From Acinetobacter sp. ASP199 (GTDB lineage Bacteria > Pseudomonadota > Gammaproteobacteria > Pseudomonadales > Moraxellaceae), in contig NZ_CP062182.1 in assembly GCF_022700675.1 (NCBI RefSeq), forward strand, positions 1,860,001-1,924,000: a stretch of 64,000 nt of DNA. Reading direction: 5' to 3'. The notes below the pieces were generated by a model that was not told the origin of the DNA, made no database searches, and worked only from the letters and a program-made list of their open reading frames with translations. The translations under genes were made by a program, and so were the position numbers. Shown here piece after piece: positions 19,390 through 27,905 of this stretch (position 1 is the first letter of the stretch; each line of letters opens with the position of its first letter).

Positions 19390-20484
19390 ATGATTACACC
19401 CAATTCTCCCGCGCAAATTCAGGTTTTTCAAGAAGATCCTGAAGCCCTCAAAGCATGGATCAAAGCACAAGCGCTGGAATTGGGTTTTTCTGATTGTGTC
19501 ATTGCCCGGCCGGATGCTCAAGCAGAATTGCCCCGTCTGCAAGAATATCTGGATCGTGGTTATCATGGCGATATGAAATTTCTGGAAGAAAATCTGGAAA
19601 AACGCGCTGATCCAACGCTATTAATTCCAGATACTCGCTCTGTGATCTGTGTGCGTATGGATTATCTGGTCGAGACACCGGAACCAAGATTAGTGCCTGA
19701 TGCACCTAATTCTGCGATTATTGCCCGTTATGCCCGTGGTCGTGATTATCACAAAACCATGCGTGGCCGTCTTAAAATGTTGTCGGCTAAAATCAAAGAA
19801 AAAGTCGGAGAATTTGAATCACGTCCTTTTGCTGATTCAGCACCGGTATTTGAAAAATCTTTGGCTGAAAATGCCGGTATGGGCTGGACTGGTAAACACA
19901 CTCTACTAATCCATAAAAAATCTGGTTCCTTCTTTGTACTCGGTGAACTGTTTACTTCACTGGAACTGCCATTTGACGAATCGACGACCAAACACTGTGG
20001 TTCCTGCACTGCCTGTATTGATATCTGCCCGACACAGGCGATTGTTGAGCCGTATATGCTAGATGCACGACGCTGTATTGCCTATCTGACCATCGAGTAT
20101 AAAGGCATAATTCCAGAGGAACTTCGTCGCGGTATTGGTAACCGGGTCTTTGGTTGTGATGACTGTCAGTTGATTTGTCCATGGAACAGCTTTGCCAAGA
20201 CCACCACCATTGCAGACTTTCATCCACGACATGGACTCGATCAGGCTAGCCTGCTGGATTTATGGCAATGGGATGAAACCACATTTTTAGCCTCGACCGA
20301 AGGCAGTCCACTACGGCGTACCGGTTATCAAAGCTTTATGCGTAATATTGCGATTGGTTTAGGTAATGCCCCGTTTAATCTGGCGATTGTTCAAGCCTTG
20401 CAAGACTCTCGCGCTCAGCATGATGAAATTGTACAGGTGCATATTGATTGGGCGATTCAGGAACAACTTTCCAAATCCAGATAA
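19390..20484 (+). CDS. queG: epoxyqueuosine reductase QueG
   Basis: 364 residues. Two 4Fe-4S motifs are present in the C-terminal half: HCGSCTACIDICPTQA (about residues 200-216), and CDDCQLICPW near residue 260 with a further Cys upstream. The N-terminal region has the cobalamin-binding segment, including FADSAPVFEKSLAE. QueG performs the last step of queuosine formation at tRNA wobble positions. Its start faces nnr. An in-frame upstream start is not available because nnr begins there. Confidence 0.96.
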   Translation: MITPNSPAQIQVFQEDPEALKAWIKAQALELGFSDCVIARPDAQAELPRLQEYLDRGYHGDMKFLEENLEKRADPTLLIPDTRSVICVRMDYLVETPEPRLVPDAPNSAIIARYARGRDYHKTMRGRLKMLSAKIKEKVGEFESRPFADSAPVFEKSLAENAGMGWTGKHTLLIHKKSGSFFVLGELFTSLELPFDESTTKHCGSCTACIDICPTQAIVEPYMLDARRCIAYLTIEYKGIIPEELRRGIGNRVFGCDDCQLICPWNSFAKTTTIADFHPRHGLDQASLLDLWQWDETTFLASTEGSPLRRTGYQSFMRNIAIGLGNAPFNLAIVQALQDSRAQHDEIVQVHIDWAIQEQLSKSR

Positions 20485-20593
20485 TTTTCTCTCTTTACCT
20501 GGTGTCACAGATTCTCTTAAAAGCCTTACACACCTTATTTTCAGATTGTGGCATAAATTTAAATAGTCTCAGAAATGAAATGGAGGGACGTTA

Positions 20594-20800
20594 ATGTCAT
20601 CAAAAAATCCAAATCAAGAGCTATTGGAACAGTTGCAGCAGGAGCATCAGAAAGAGCAAATGCAGCAACAGCAACAGCCGCAACATGGGCCGATTAATTC
20701 CCCAAAAAATAATCAGCATGAACAGGATCAACGCGTGTTTAACAAACAGCACCGCAAAGATCTACATGGCCAAGACACTCATGGTAACCACAGTAAATGA
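20594..20800 (+). CDS. small Gln/His-rich hydrophilic protein, unknown function
   Basis: 68 residues. The protein is entirely polar, with runs of Gln (EQMQQQQQPQHG) and repeated His (HEQDQRVFNKQHRKDLHGQDTHGNHSK). It has no hydrophobic core and is probably disordered. A ribosome binding site (GGAGGG) precedes the ATG at 20594. The high His content could bind metal, but this is only a thought. A strong terminator follows, which supports this being a real transcription unit. Confidence 0.65.
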   Translation: MSSKNPNQELLEQLQQEHQKEQMQQQQQPQHGPINSPKNNQHEQDQRVFNKQHRKDLHGQDTHGNHSK

Positions 20801-20812
20801 TCAATGAACTAA

Positions 20813-20848
20813 AATAATAAAGCCCACAAATAGTGGGCTTTATTATTG
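20813..20848 (+). terminator. strong rho-independent terminator
   Basis: Fifteen-bp perfect arms (AATAATAAAGCCCAC / GTGGGCTTTATTATT), loop of about five bases, just after the His/Gln-rich protein. Confidence 0.9.
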
Positions 20849-20960
20849 GAGAATTATATAAAAATTATTTTTGAGATAAGAAAATAACGATCTCAATCGC
20901 TTCTTAAATCAAATCTCTAGTGGCTTCAACTTAAATTAATTAAAGCTCTTAATAGGTCTC

Positions 20961-21200
20961 TTATTGCTGGCTTCCTGTTGCAGCAAAATTATGTGCCGTA
21001 ATCAGGATGCCATATTTCGCATTGAGATAATCCCCTACCCGAATGACATCACTGCCATTAGCATGTTCTACCGTAAGTGTCTGAGTAATGGCATCATAAT
21101 GCAGTGACTCGAAACTTTCCTGATGCAGGCTAAGCCAATGCAAGGTATCTGCCAGATTTTCATCAACAATATAGGTTTCAACCTGAAAGTCTTTGCTCAT
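20961..21200 (-). CDS. small acidic protein, unknown function
   Basis: 79 residues, acidic, no signal peptide or membrane segment. A good helix is expected in DENLADTLHWLSLHQESFESL, then beta-like segments (TLTVEHANGSDVIRVGDYLNAKYGILI). The composition is normal for a folded small protein. The ATG at 21200 follows a purine-rich stretch. I do not recognise the family. It marks the last ordinary-looking gene before the accessory block. Confidence 0.6.
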   Translation of the reverse strand: MSKDFQVETYIVDENLADTLHWLSLHQESFESLHYDAITQTLTVEHANGSDVIRVGDYLNAKYGILITAHNFAATGSQQ

Positions 21201-21264
21201 TATGCACTCATTGACGCTTTAATAAGGTCATATTTTAGCGGAATATTCTTAATTTCAGGCATAA

Positions 21265-21288
21265 AAAAGTGAGCAGATGCTCACTTTT
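21265..21288. terminator. rho-independent terminator between two small genes
   Basis: Ten-bp perfect arms AAAAGTGAGC / GCTCACTTTT with loop AGAT. It follows the small Cys protein at 21303-21413 on the minus strand. Confidence 0.8.
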
Positions 21289-21302
21289 ATGAGGGTTAGG
21301 TT

Positions 21303-21413
21303 TCAATCTTTACTGATGCCACATTTACGACATTCTCGCTGTGTGCCAATCTCTTCCATGTGTTGATATTCATAAATATGCAAGCAAAATATTTTTTTCA
21401 AAAGCTGAAGCAT
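21303..21413 (-). CDS. 36-residue cysteine-containing small protein
   Basis: Too short for most gene finders. The ATG at 21411-21413 has a CGGGAG ribosome binding site eight to nine bases upstream, and a terminator lies just after the stop. The product begins with MLQLLKKIFCLHIYEYQH and ends with ECRKCGISKD, so it has Cys-His and Cys-x2-Cys pairs that could bind zinc. The ME-E-x-GTQRECxKCG pattern feels familiar from small phage or chromosomal proteins, but I cannot name a family. Judged real because binding site, zinc pattern and terminator all agree. Confidence 0.6.
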   Translation of the reverse strand: MLQLLKKIFCLHIYEYQHMEEIGTQRECRKCGISKD

Positions 21414-21747
21414 TGTTAAAACTCCCGTTTCATCATTATATAAATACGCTTCTGTAGTCCACTCTTCCTGAGTGTCTATTGTTGTTTTGATTAAAAAACC
21501 ACCTTTTACTTATAAACATAATTTTTCAAAATGTAAAATCAATTTCATGCGTTTTTTCAACTTTCCGATAAAGTTAAATTTCAATTGATTCATACTTTTA
21601 ATTAGCCAATGTGATACATATCGCAATTACACCATCTTCGAAAGTGAGATCTATAAAAAAGGCAACTGAAGTCCACTTTTAAATGAGGTTTAGAAGAAAT
21701 GAGCTGACTTTTTTGAATAGCTGACCAGCAGTTTTTTGATTTACTAA
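21414..21747. other. AT-rich region, possible decayed coding remnant
   Basis: No intact gene. On the minus strand, 21747 to the TAA at 21598-21600 reads as a frame with one internal stop: QKTAGQLFKKVSSFLLN before it and FFIDLTFEDGVIAICITLAN after it. It abuts the IS5-family element and may be the 3' part of the interrupted gene that begins at 22907. Confidence 0.4.
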
Positions 21748-22802
21748 GGCTTTGTTGCACAAAGCTATTCTTGAAGGCTTCTTCGGCAATATAATTTCCA
21801 GATGAAGAAGCCTGCACCTAAAATCTACCGTACAACCAATTGGTCCTCGTATAACCGAGCCTTAATTAACCGAGGAAATATTTCAATCTGGTTTGATCCT
21901 AAGGCCCAATGGTATGCACAACCTCAAGGCAAGCACGGACGAAATCAAACTTATTCCGATACAGCGATTCAATGCTGTTTAATGATCAAATCTCTATTCC
22001 GTCTTTCTTTACGTATGGTCACAGGCTTTACTCAAAGTTTGATTAAGCTGTGCGGCCTGGATTGGACCGCACCAGATTACACGCCCCTCTGTCGCAGACA
22101 AAAGACGATTGATATTGCGATTAGCTATCAGAAAAGTCGTGATGGGTTACACCTACTCGTAGATTCTACGGGTTTGAAATTTTTAGGTGAAGGCGAATGG
22201 AAGCGTAAGAAACATCAGCCTGAATACCATCGGCAATGGCGTAAACTGCATATTGGTATAGATGCTGAAACACTGCAAATACGTGCTGTTCAGCTGACGA
22301 CGAATAATGTCAGTAATTCACAAGTACTCGGTGATTTACTGGATCAAATCCCACCAGATGAGCGAATAGATTCTGTCTATACCGATGGGGCGTACGACAC
22401 GAAATGCTGCAGACAAGTGATTTCAGATCGTCAAGCACATGCAGTAATTCCACCAAGAAAGAATGCCAAGCCCTGGAAAGATTCTAAAATCAGTTCAATA
22501 GAACGAAATGAGTTACTTCAAACGGTTAAACATTTAGGCAGGACTCTATGGAAAAAATGGTCGGGTTATCACCGTCGAAGTTTGGTGGAAACTAAGATGC
22601 ATTGCATCAAATCTTACGAAGCAGTGCTTCTCAGGCGATAAATTAACAGCAAGGAGTTTTTCTAGTCAGGTGAATGAGATTCATGCACGCGTAGCAGTCT
22701 TGAATAAATTCACACAATTAGGTCGTCCTCATACCCAAGTTGCCACTTGAATTTAGCTCAATTAGGGTAGCTCTGCCTTTCAAACCTTTGTGCAACAAAG
22801 CC
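21748..22802 (+). mobile_element. IS5-family insertion sequence, transposase frameshifted
   Basis: 1055 bp bounded by perfect 17-bp terminal inverted repeats, GGCTTTGTTGCACAAAG at the left end and its complement at 22786-22802. It carries one transposase gene on the plus strand. I see no exact target duplication: left flank TTACTA, right flank ATTATTA. This suggests an older insertion, or rearrangement after insertion. The transposase resembles the IS5-group elements common in Acinetobacter. Confidence 0.88.
21802..22750 (+). pseudogene. IS5-family transposase, frameshifted near the C-terminus
   Basis: A frame opens at 21802 and stops at 22641. The DDE catalytic elements are present: DSTGLKF, then YTDGAYDTK, then the Glu region RRSLVETKMHC. 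After KMHCIK the frame runs into unrelated residues and stops. The rest of the transposase (DKLTARSFSSQVNEIHARV to HTQVAT) continues in the next frame, 22637-22750. About 16 extra bases around 22612-22635 explain the shift. The loss of the last ~38 residues, after the catalytic Glu, probably inactivates the enzyme. Confidence 0.8.
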
Positions 22803-22907
22803 ATTATTACTTATAAATTTAGTTTTCATAAATTTACTATTAATTTTGTTATATTTTTTTAGAAATATAGCTACTTCCTCTCTATCTTGTTGTCTAACTC
22901 GCTCCAT
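22803..22907 (-). pseudogene. 5' fragment of a small ORF cut by the IS5-family element
   Basis: ATG at 22905-22907, 35 codons, polar and helical: MERVRQQDREEVAIFLKKYN, then KINSKFMKTKFISNN. The IS begins immediately after. It starts 36 bp downstream of the hsdR stop on the same strand, so it may have been the last gene of the restriction operon. Removing the IS would join it in frame to the remnant at 21598-21747. No family recognised. Confidence 0.4.
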
Positions 22908-22942
22908 TTAATTATCTCAACTTAAAATCTTGCGTTACTGAT

Positions 22943-25819
22943 TTATAAACCAGTATAAAATTTTTCAATCAACTGGCGAGTTTTCACCAGAAGATTTGAA
23001 AATACAGTGTCACGTTCAAAAAGTTTAACCTTGAAATTTGGCAAATCTTTCAATTCTTCCTTACGTGGCAAACGCTGAGTGAATTCATAATTTTCGAGCA
23101 CTTTTTTCATTTCTTCAGGCTTAAGATTTTCTTGTTCACATAAATGCTGATAAGCCTGTTCTTTTTCAGCATCCCAGAATTCAGCAAAAGCATCCTTGAC
23201 GCTTTGGCCATTGATCATCTTAGGCATGTTTTCTTCAATGAATTTTTGAATGAGGTCTTGCTTATCGTGCAAGCTAATATCGCTACTGATTAAATCGTAA
23301 ATTTGCGCTTGGTACTTCTGACGCTTTTCATCTGAGTCCGTATCAACAACAAGTTGTAGGAGGTTGATGATATAGCCAACATTGATGCGGTCACTGTGCA
23401 GTAAATCCAGTTGAAAATCGACATCATCCAGTACCGATACTTTTTCTTTCTTGGTGGTCTTTCTAACGGCACGACACAAGTCAGCATACTTGGAGGCGAA
23501 GTTAGCAAAATGCTGTTTGTTCAGCCCAGTTTGATCCTGATCGTACTCAACGAACGTCTGTAGTTGAGCGTTGTAACGCATCACCTCACGGAAAGCCTTG
23601 ATGAACTCCAATTGCTGTTCTTCTGTGACTAGATCATCCACTGATTTGTAATCAGGCGTGAGGGAGAAGAGCTTTCTAATTGCTTCTTCGTAATCCTTCT
23701 TGATCTCATCAAAGCTTGGAACCAGTACGACCTTCTTGGCTTCTTTGTTGGAGAAGAGCGCAAGAGCTTCATCTGTGGCACGTTTCAGATTGCGGAAACA
23801 GATGATGTTGCCGAATGGCTTATTGTTATTGTAGACACGATTAGTGCGGGAAAAAGCCTGTATCAGTCCATGGTATTTCAGGTTCTTGTCGACATACAGT
23901 GTATTCAATGGCTTTGAGTCGAAACCAGTCAGGAACATATTTACCACCAGTAGAATGTCGATCTGTCTTTTCTTGACTCGATCTGCAATATCTCTGTAGT
24001 AGGCGTAGAACTGGTCGCCTGAGTTGTAGTTGGTGTTGAATTGATGATTATATTTGGCAATGTAGCGATCTAGCTTGTCTCTGTTGGACTGGTTAACCTG
24101 ACTTGGAACTTCTGCTGCTTCCTCGTCAATCAGGCCGTTCAGATCCTCATTGGATACGGACTGGTTGGCAGAATAGGAGAAGATGGTTGCAATGGTCAAA
24201 GGCTTGAAAATACGTCCTTGAGCTTCATCTTCAATCTGCTTGGCTGCTTGTACCTTTTCGAACTGTTCATAGTATTGTGTCAACACATCGACTGAGCTGA
24301 CACAGAACATGGCTGTGAATTCACGTTTCTTAGTTTTGGTGTCGTGAGTATCCACAATGTAGCGTGCAATCATCTCTAATCGTTGAGGATTGTCGTATAG
24401 CTCTTGGGTATCAATGCCTTCGACTTCGTCATTATAGTCAAAGTTTTGTTGCATTCCCTTGGCTGTGTACTTGCCTCGGTAATCGATTTGGAACTGCAAT
24501 ACGTTTCGGTCACGGATGGCATCAACAATCACGTATTTATGCAAACATTCATTAAACAGATAATCCGTGGTGAGTTTTAAACCTGCTTTACTTTGGCTGT
24601 TCTTTTCAAAAATGGGCGTGCCCGTAAAGCCAAACATCTGTGCATTACTGAAGAACTTCTTGATGTTTTGGTGTGTATCGCCAAACTGACTACGGTGACA
24701 TTCATCAAAAATGAATACCACTTTTTTGTCTTTCAGGTAGTCGATGTATTCTGCATAGCGATCATTACTGATGGCTCGGTTGAGCTTCTGAATGGTGGTG
24801 ACAATCAATTTGTCATGGCGTTGATCAAGTTGTTTAACCAAGGTGTGCGTACTATCGGTACTGTCGACACTCTCGGCTTTGAATGCGTTGAATTCCCTTG
24901 ACGTCTGCGTATCCAAGTCATTGCGGTCTACTACAAACAGCACTTTCTCAACATCAGGTATTTTCATGATAATCTGACTAGCTTTGAATGAAGTCAAAGT
25001 TTTGCCTGAACCTGTGGTGTGCCAGATATAACCATTCTGATCCGAGCTTTGTACATGCTGGACAATCTTCTGTACTGCATAGATCTGATAGGGACGCAGC
25101 ACCATCAGGCTTTTGGTGGTTTCTAGCAGCACCATGTACTGGGTCAGCATTTGGGTCAGATGCTGCTGATTCAGAAAAGTTTCGGCAAAGTCGACAATTT
25201 CATTGATGTGTTTGTTGTGTACATCTGCCCAAGGAAAGGCAAACTCAATGCCCGTTGTACCATTGGAATAGTAACGGGTATTGGCACCATTACTGATAAC
25301 AAAAAGCTGAATAAAACCAAACAGTCCTTGTCCAGCCCAGTATGCTTCACGGATATAACGCTGGGTCTGGCTAAAAGCTTCAGCAATTTCCATCCCACGT
25401 TTTTTCAGTTCGATCTGTACCAATGGTAATCCATTAACCAACAGGGTTACATCAAAACGGCTGGTACGTCCATTGTAGTCTCGGTGGTCAATGGTGATCT
25501 GATTCGTCACCTGATAGATGTTCTTGCTTGGATCGTCAGACAGGAAACAGATGTGCTTGCTTGAACCATCATCAAATTTGACAGGAAACTGGTCACGTAA
25601 GTTTTTAGCCCGTTCAAATACCGTGCCTGTATTCAGAAAGCTGATGACCTGTTTCCACTCAGTCTCAGACAGTGGCGCAAGTCCATTGGCACGTTCAATC
25701 TGGGTTTTGAGGTTAGACAGTAGTTGGCTTTCATCCTTGATGCTCACAGTGGCATAGCCCAATTGCTTGAGCTGGCCGATCAATTCGTTTTCAAGTTGAA
25801 ATTCGCTTTGTACTGTCAT
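22943..25819 (-). CDS. hsdR: type I restriction enzyme, R subunit
   Basis: 958 residues from the ATG at 25819. AGAGGGG four bases upstream favours that start over 25840. The N-terminal nuclease core is visible (LPLVQIELKKRG, a PD-(D/E)xK-type IELKK). The translocase has Walker A in WHTTGSGKTLTS, DECH in VFIFDECHRSQFG, and motif III GFTGTPIF. HsdR cuts and translocates DNA when the HsdM2S complex binds unmethylated sites. It resembles the EcoR124 type. The gene itself looks intact, but its partner hsdM has a nonsense codon. An exported protein gene separates it from hsdS. Confidence 0.95.
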   Translation of the reverse strand: MTVQSEFQLENELIGQLKQLGYATVSIKDESQLLSNLKTQIERANGLAPLSETEWKQVISFLNTGTVFERAKNLRDQFPVKFDDGSSKHICFLSDDPSKNIYQVTNQITIDHRDYNGRTSRFDVTLLVNGLPLVQIELKKRGMEIAEAFSQTQRYIREAYWAGQGLFGFIQLFVISNGANTRYYSNGTTGIEFAFPWADVHNKHINEIVDFAETFLNQQHLTQMLTQYMVLLETTKSLMVLRPYQIYAVQKIVQHVQSSDQNGYIWHTTGSGKTLTSFKASQIIMKIPDVEKVLFVVDRNDLDTQTSREFNAFKAESVDSTDSTHTLVKQLDQRHDKLIVTTIQKLNRAISNDRYAEYIDYLKDKKVVFIFDECHRSQFGDTHQNIKKFFSNAQMFGFTGTPIFEKNSQSKAGLKLTTDYLFNECLHKYVIVDAIRDRNVLQFQIDYRGKYTAKGMQQNFDYNDEVEGIDTQELYDNPQRLEMIARYIVDTHDTKTKKREFTAMFCVSSVDVLTQYYEQFEKVQAAKQIEDEAQGRIFKPLTIATIFSYSANQSVSNEDLNGLIDEEAAEVPSQVNQSNRDKLDRYIAKYNHQFNTNYNSGDQFYAYYRDIADRVKKRQIDILLVVNMFLTGFDSKPLNTLYVDKNLKYHGLIQAFSRTNRVYNNNKPFGNIICFRNLKRATDEALALFSNKEAKKVVLVPSFDEIKKDYEEAIRKLFSLTPDYKSVDDLVTEEQQLEFIKAFREVMRYNAQLQTFVEYDQDQTGLNKQHFANFASKYADLCRAVRKTTKKEKVSVLDDVDFQLDLLHSDRINVGYIINLLQLVVDTDSDEKRQKYQAQIYDLISSDISLHDKQDLIQKFIEENMPKMINGQSVKDAFAEFWDAEKEQAYQHLCEQENLKPEEMKKVLENYEFTQRLPRKEELKDLPNFKVKLFERDTVFSNLLVKTRQLIEKFYTGL

Positions 25820-25856
25820 TATCCCCTCTCTTTTTCTCAATTTAAAGCTATCTGAA

Positions 25857-26708
25857 TTACTTATATTCTTTCTTAGTCACATCAAAGTGGAACAATTTTG
25901 AGTAATTGACTTTACGGATCTGCTCATAATCCTCAGTTGGTTTTTCTCCCTGATAAGTCACTTTTAGGGGAAAATATGCAGCGCCATTATTGATCACGTC
26001 CAAACGACTGTGATAGCTATAATATAGGGGCGAATCTTCTTCATAACTGCCCCCGTTATCAGCTCCAGCATCCGCTACACCATAACTGTTGATAAAGTCA
26101 TTTTCAGGGAGGTGCAACGCTTCCCACCACAGTTCTGTCGTTCCTGTGCTGGTGTACCCGTTTTGGAAGATACTGCCGACCAGATTCTTGCCCAAAGGCT
26201 TTAAGTTTTTAGCAATTTCTTCCAGATCTAGCCCCACACGTCCCCAGCTACCAGAAAATTCGGCATCTTTGGCACTTCGGCTGACCAGTTGATACTGACC
26301 ATTGTTCAGTTTTTTAAAGCTAAACAAGTCTGCTGTTCCTGCACAGGCATGGCAAGACACTACATTACCTTCACTACCGACCTGTATCTTTTCAATCATG
26401 ATCAGATAACGGGATTCCTTGGCATTATTTTTATATTCAATCACTGGGTGCATGAGCGCGACAGTTGTATTTTCATCTTCATCCGCCTGTCCCAAGGTGA
26501 TATGCGGCATTTTGCTCAACTCTTCGTCATCGACATAGCCACGGCTCATCTGACCGCTATAAAACTGGCGCATGATGTTCTTAAAGCTCAGGTTATCCAG
26601 TTGTACTTGTGCCATTTGCAGCGCTGAAAATTGTGGATTAGCCGTAACCATTGGTGCAGTAAACAAAGTGCTGCTGCTTAAAGCCAGACTGAGTAATAAT
26701 TTTTTCAT
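25857..26708 (-). CDS. exported protein of unknown function inside the hsd operon
   Basis: 283 residues. A typical signal peptide (MKKLLLSLALSSSTLFTAP to MVTA, cleavage likely before NPQF) predicts a periplasmic product. A CxxC occurs in SCHACAGTADLFSF, near residue 120. The mature part is polar with several Trp/Tyr-rich patches (LWWEALHLPEND, YYSYHSRLDV). It lies 27 bp after hsdS and 37 bp before hsdR, same strand, so it is very probably in their transcript. I do not recognise the family. An exported protein has no obvious job in DNA restriction; it may be a cargo gene. Confidence 0.75.
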   Translation of the reverse strand: MKKLLLSLALSSSTLFTAPMVTANPQFSALQMAQVQLDNLSFKNIMRQFYSGQMSRGYVDDEELSKMPHITLGQADEDENTTVALMHPVIEYKNNAKESRYLIMIEKIQVGSEGNVVSCHACAGTADLFSFKKLNNGQYQLVSRSAKDAEFSGSWGRVGLDLEEIAKNLKPLGKNLVGSIFQNGYTSTGTTELWWEALHLPENDFINSYGVADAGADNGGSYEEDSPLYYSYHSRLDVINNGAAYFPLKVTYQGEKPTEDYEQIRKVNYSKLFHFDVTKKEYK

Positions 26709-26735
26709 TTCTACCCCCTATAAAATATAAAAAAC

Positions 26736-27905
26736 CTACACAAACATCTGCTGTAACAAGCCTTTTTTCCAAGTTTTAGCTTGTTCAATTTGCTGTGCCA
26801 CCACTTCAATTTTTTGGTCCATGGCAGATAAGAAATTGGCGATTTTGGTTTGTTCAGCTAGGCAAGGAACAAAAATCGGGCATGATAGAACTTCTTCTTT
26901 TTTTAAGTTTGTTTGCCCAACCCCACTATCGAAGGCTAAATAGTACTTGTGACGATTAAGCTGATATTGAAAAAATTTAGGATGATTTATTTTATTAAAA
27001 ACAAACATACCAATACGCTGGTTAAGTGCATATTTACTACCATCTTCTATATATAAGACTTTAGCTATGGCCTTACCATTTGGTACATCACTCATAACCA
27101 TAACTAAGCAATCATCAAAAACCTTTTGATTACATGCAGTTACTTTTTTAAATACCCTCATATCTGTTGAAACAAATTTTGAATTAATTAATATAAATTT
27201 ACCATTAGGATCAACATTATTTTCATGCCCCTTGCCATTATGAAATTTAATTACATCACCTAAAACTTTATCCTCCCACTCACCAAACTCACTCCCATCA
27301 TTCGCTTTGAAACGAATTTGCTGGCTAAACAGTTTCTGCATCATACCTTGCTTGTATTGGCTGAGTAGCTGATGTTTTTGAGTCAGTTGGCTAATCTTTT
27401 CATCCACAGCAGAAAGAAAAGAGGCGATTTTGGTTTGTTCTTCCTTGCTTGGTAAATAAATACTATATGGTTCAATATGCTTATTATTGATTTGGGGAAT
27501 GGTTGAAGTGTCAGCAATTTTATAAAGTTCGATTTTATTGATTAAATAATATAAATACTCGGCATCTAAACTATGTTGTGGGATCAGTGCCATAAGGTTG
27601 CTATCTAATAAAGCATCTACTCGCAGTATACGAACTTTATTATTTAGAATTGCTGCTCCTCTTTTTGGGAAAATGACACTTTGACTAGGAACTGCATCGG
27701 AATTTCTTTCAGTATAAAATCTTGAATATTCTTGATATTTATCACAATTGTTTAGTTCTTCAACTTTTAAAAATGGCATTTCCCCACTTTTTTCCAGTTC
27801 ATATTTACTTGGTGAGTAACCACTTTTGATCTGAACTAGATTGCCTAAAAGATCAAGTTTCCAATCAGCATGAAACTCTTTAAATCTTAATTTTGGTGCT
27901 GTCAT
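26736..27905 (-). CDS. hsdS: type I restriction-modification specificity subunit S
   Basis: 389 residues with the usual two-fold layout. Target-recognition domain 1 starts near residue 5. It is followed by a conserved helix (EEQTKIASFLSAVDEKISQL), then domain 2 and a second helix (EQTKIANFLSAMDQKIEVV). The subunit reads the two half-sites of the DNA target. Its start overlaps the hsdM stop by one base (TAATGA), which is classic translational coupling. The two recognition domains look unlike their neighbours in base composition, as is normal for this fast-evolving gene. Confidence 0.95.
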   Translation of the reverse strand: MTAPKLRFKEFHADWKLDLLGNLVQIKSGYSPSKYELEKSGEMPFLKVEELNNCDKYQEYSRFYTERNSDAVPSQSVIFPKRGAAILNNKVRILRVDALLDSNLMALIPQHSLDAEYLYYLINKIELYKIADTSTIPQINNKHIEPYSIYLPSKEEQTKIASFLSAVDEKISQLTQKHQLLSQYKQGMMQKLFSQQIRFKANDGSEFGEWEDKVLGDVIKFHNGKGHENNVDPNGKFILINSKFVSTDMRVFKKVTACNQKVFDDCLVMVMSDVPNGKAIAKVLYIEDGSKYALNQRIGMFVFNKINHPKFFQYQLNRHKYYLAFDSGVGQTNLKKEEVLSCPIFVPCLAEQTKIANFLSAMDQKIEVVAQQIEQAKTWKKGLLQQMFV

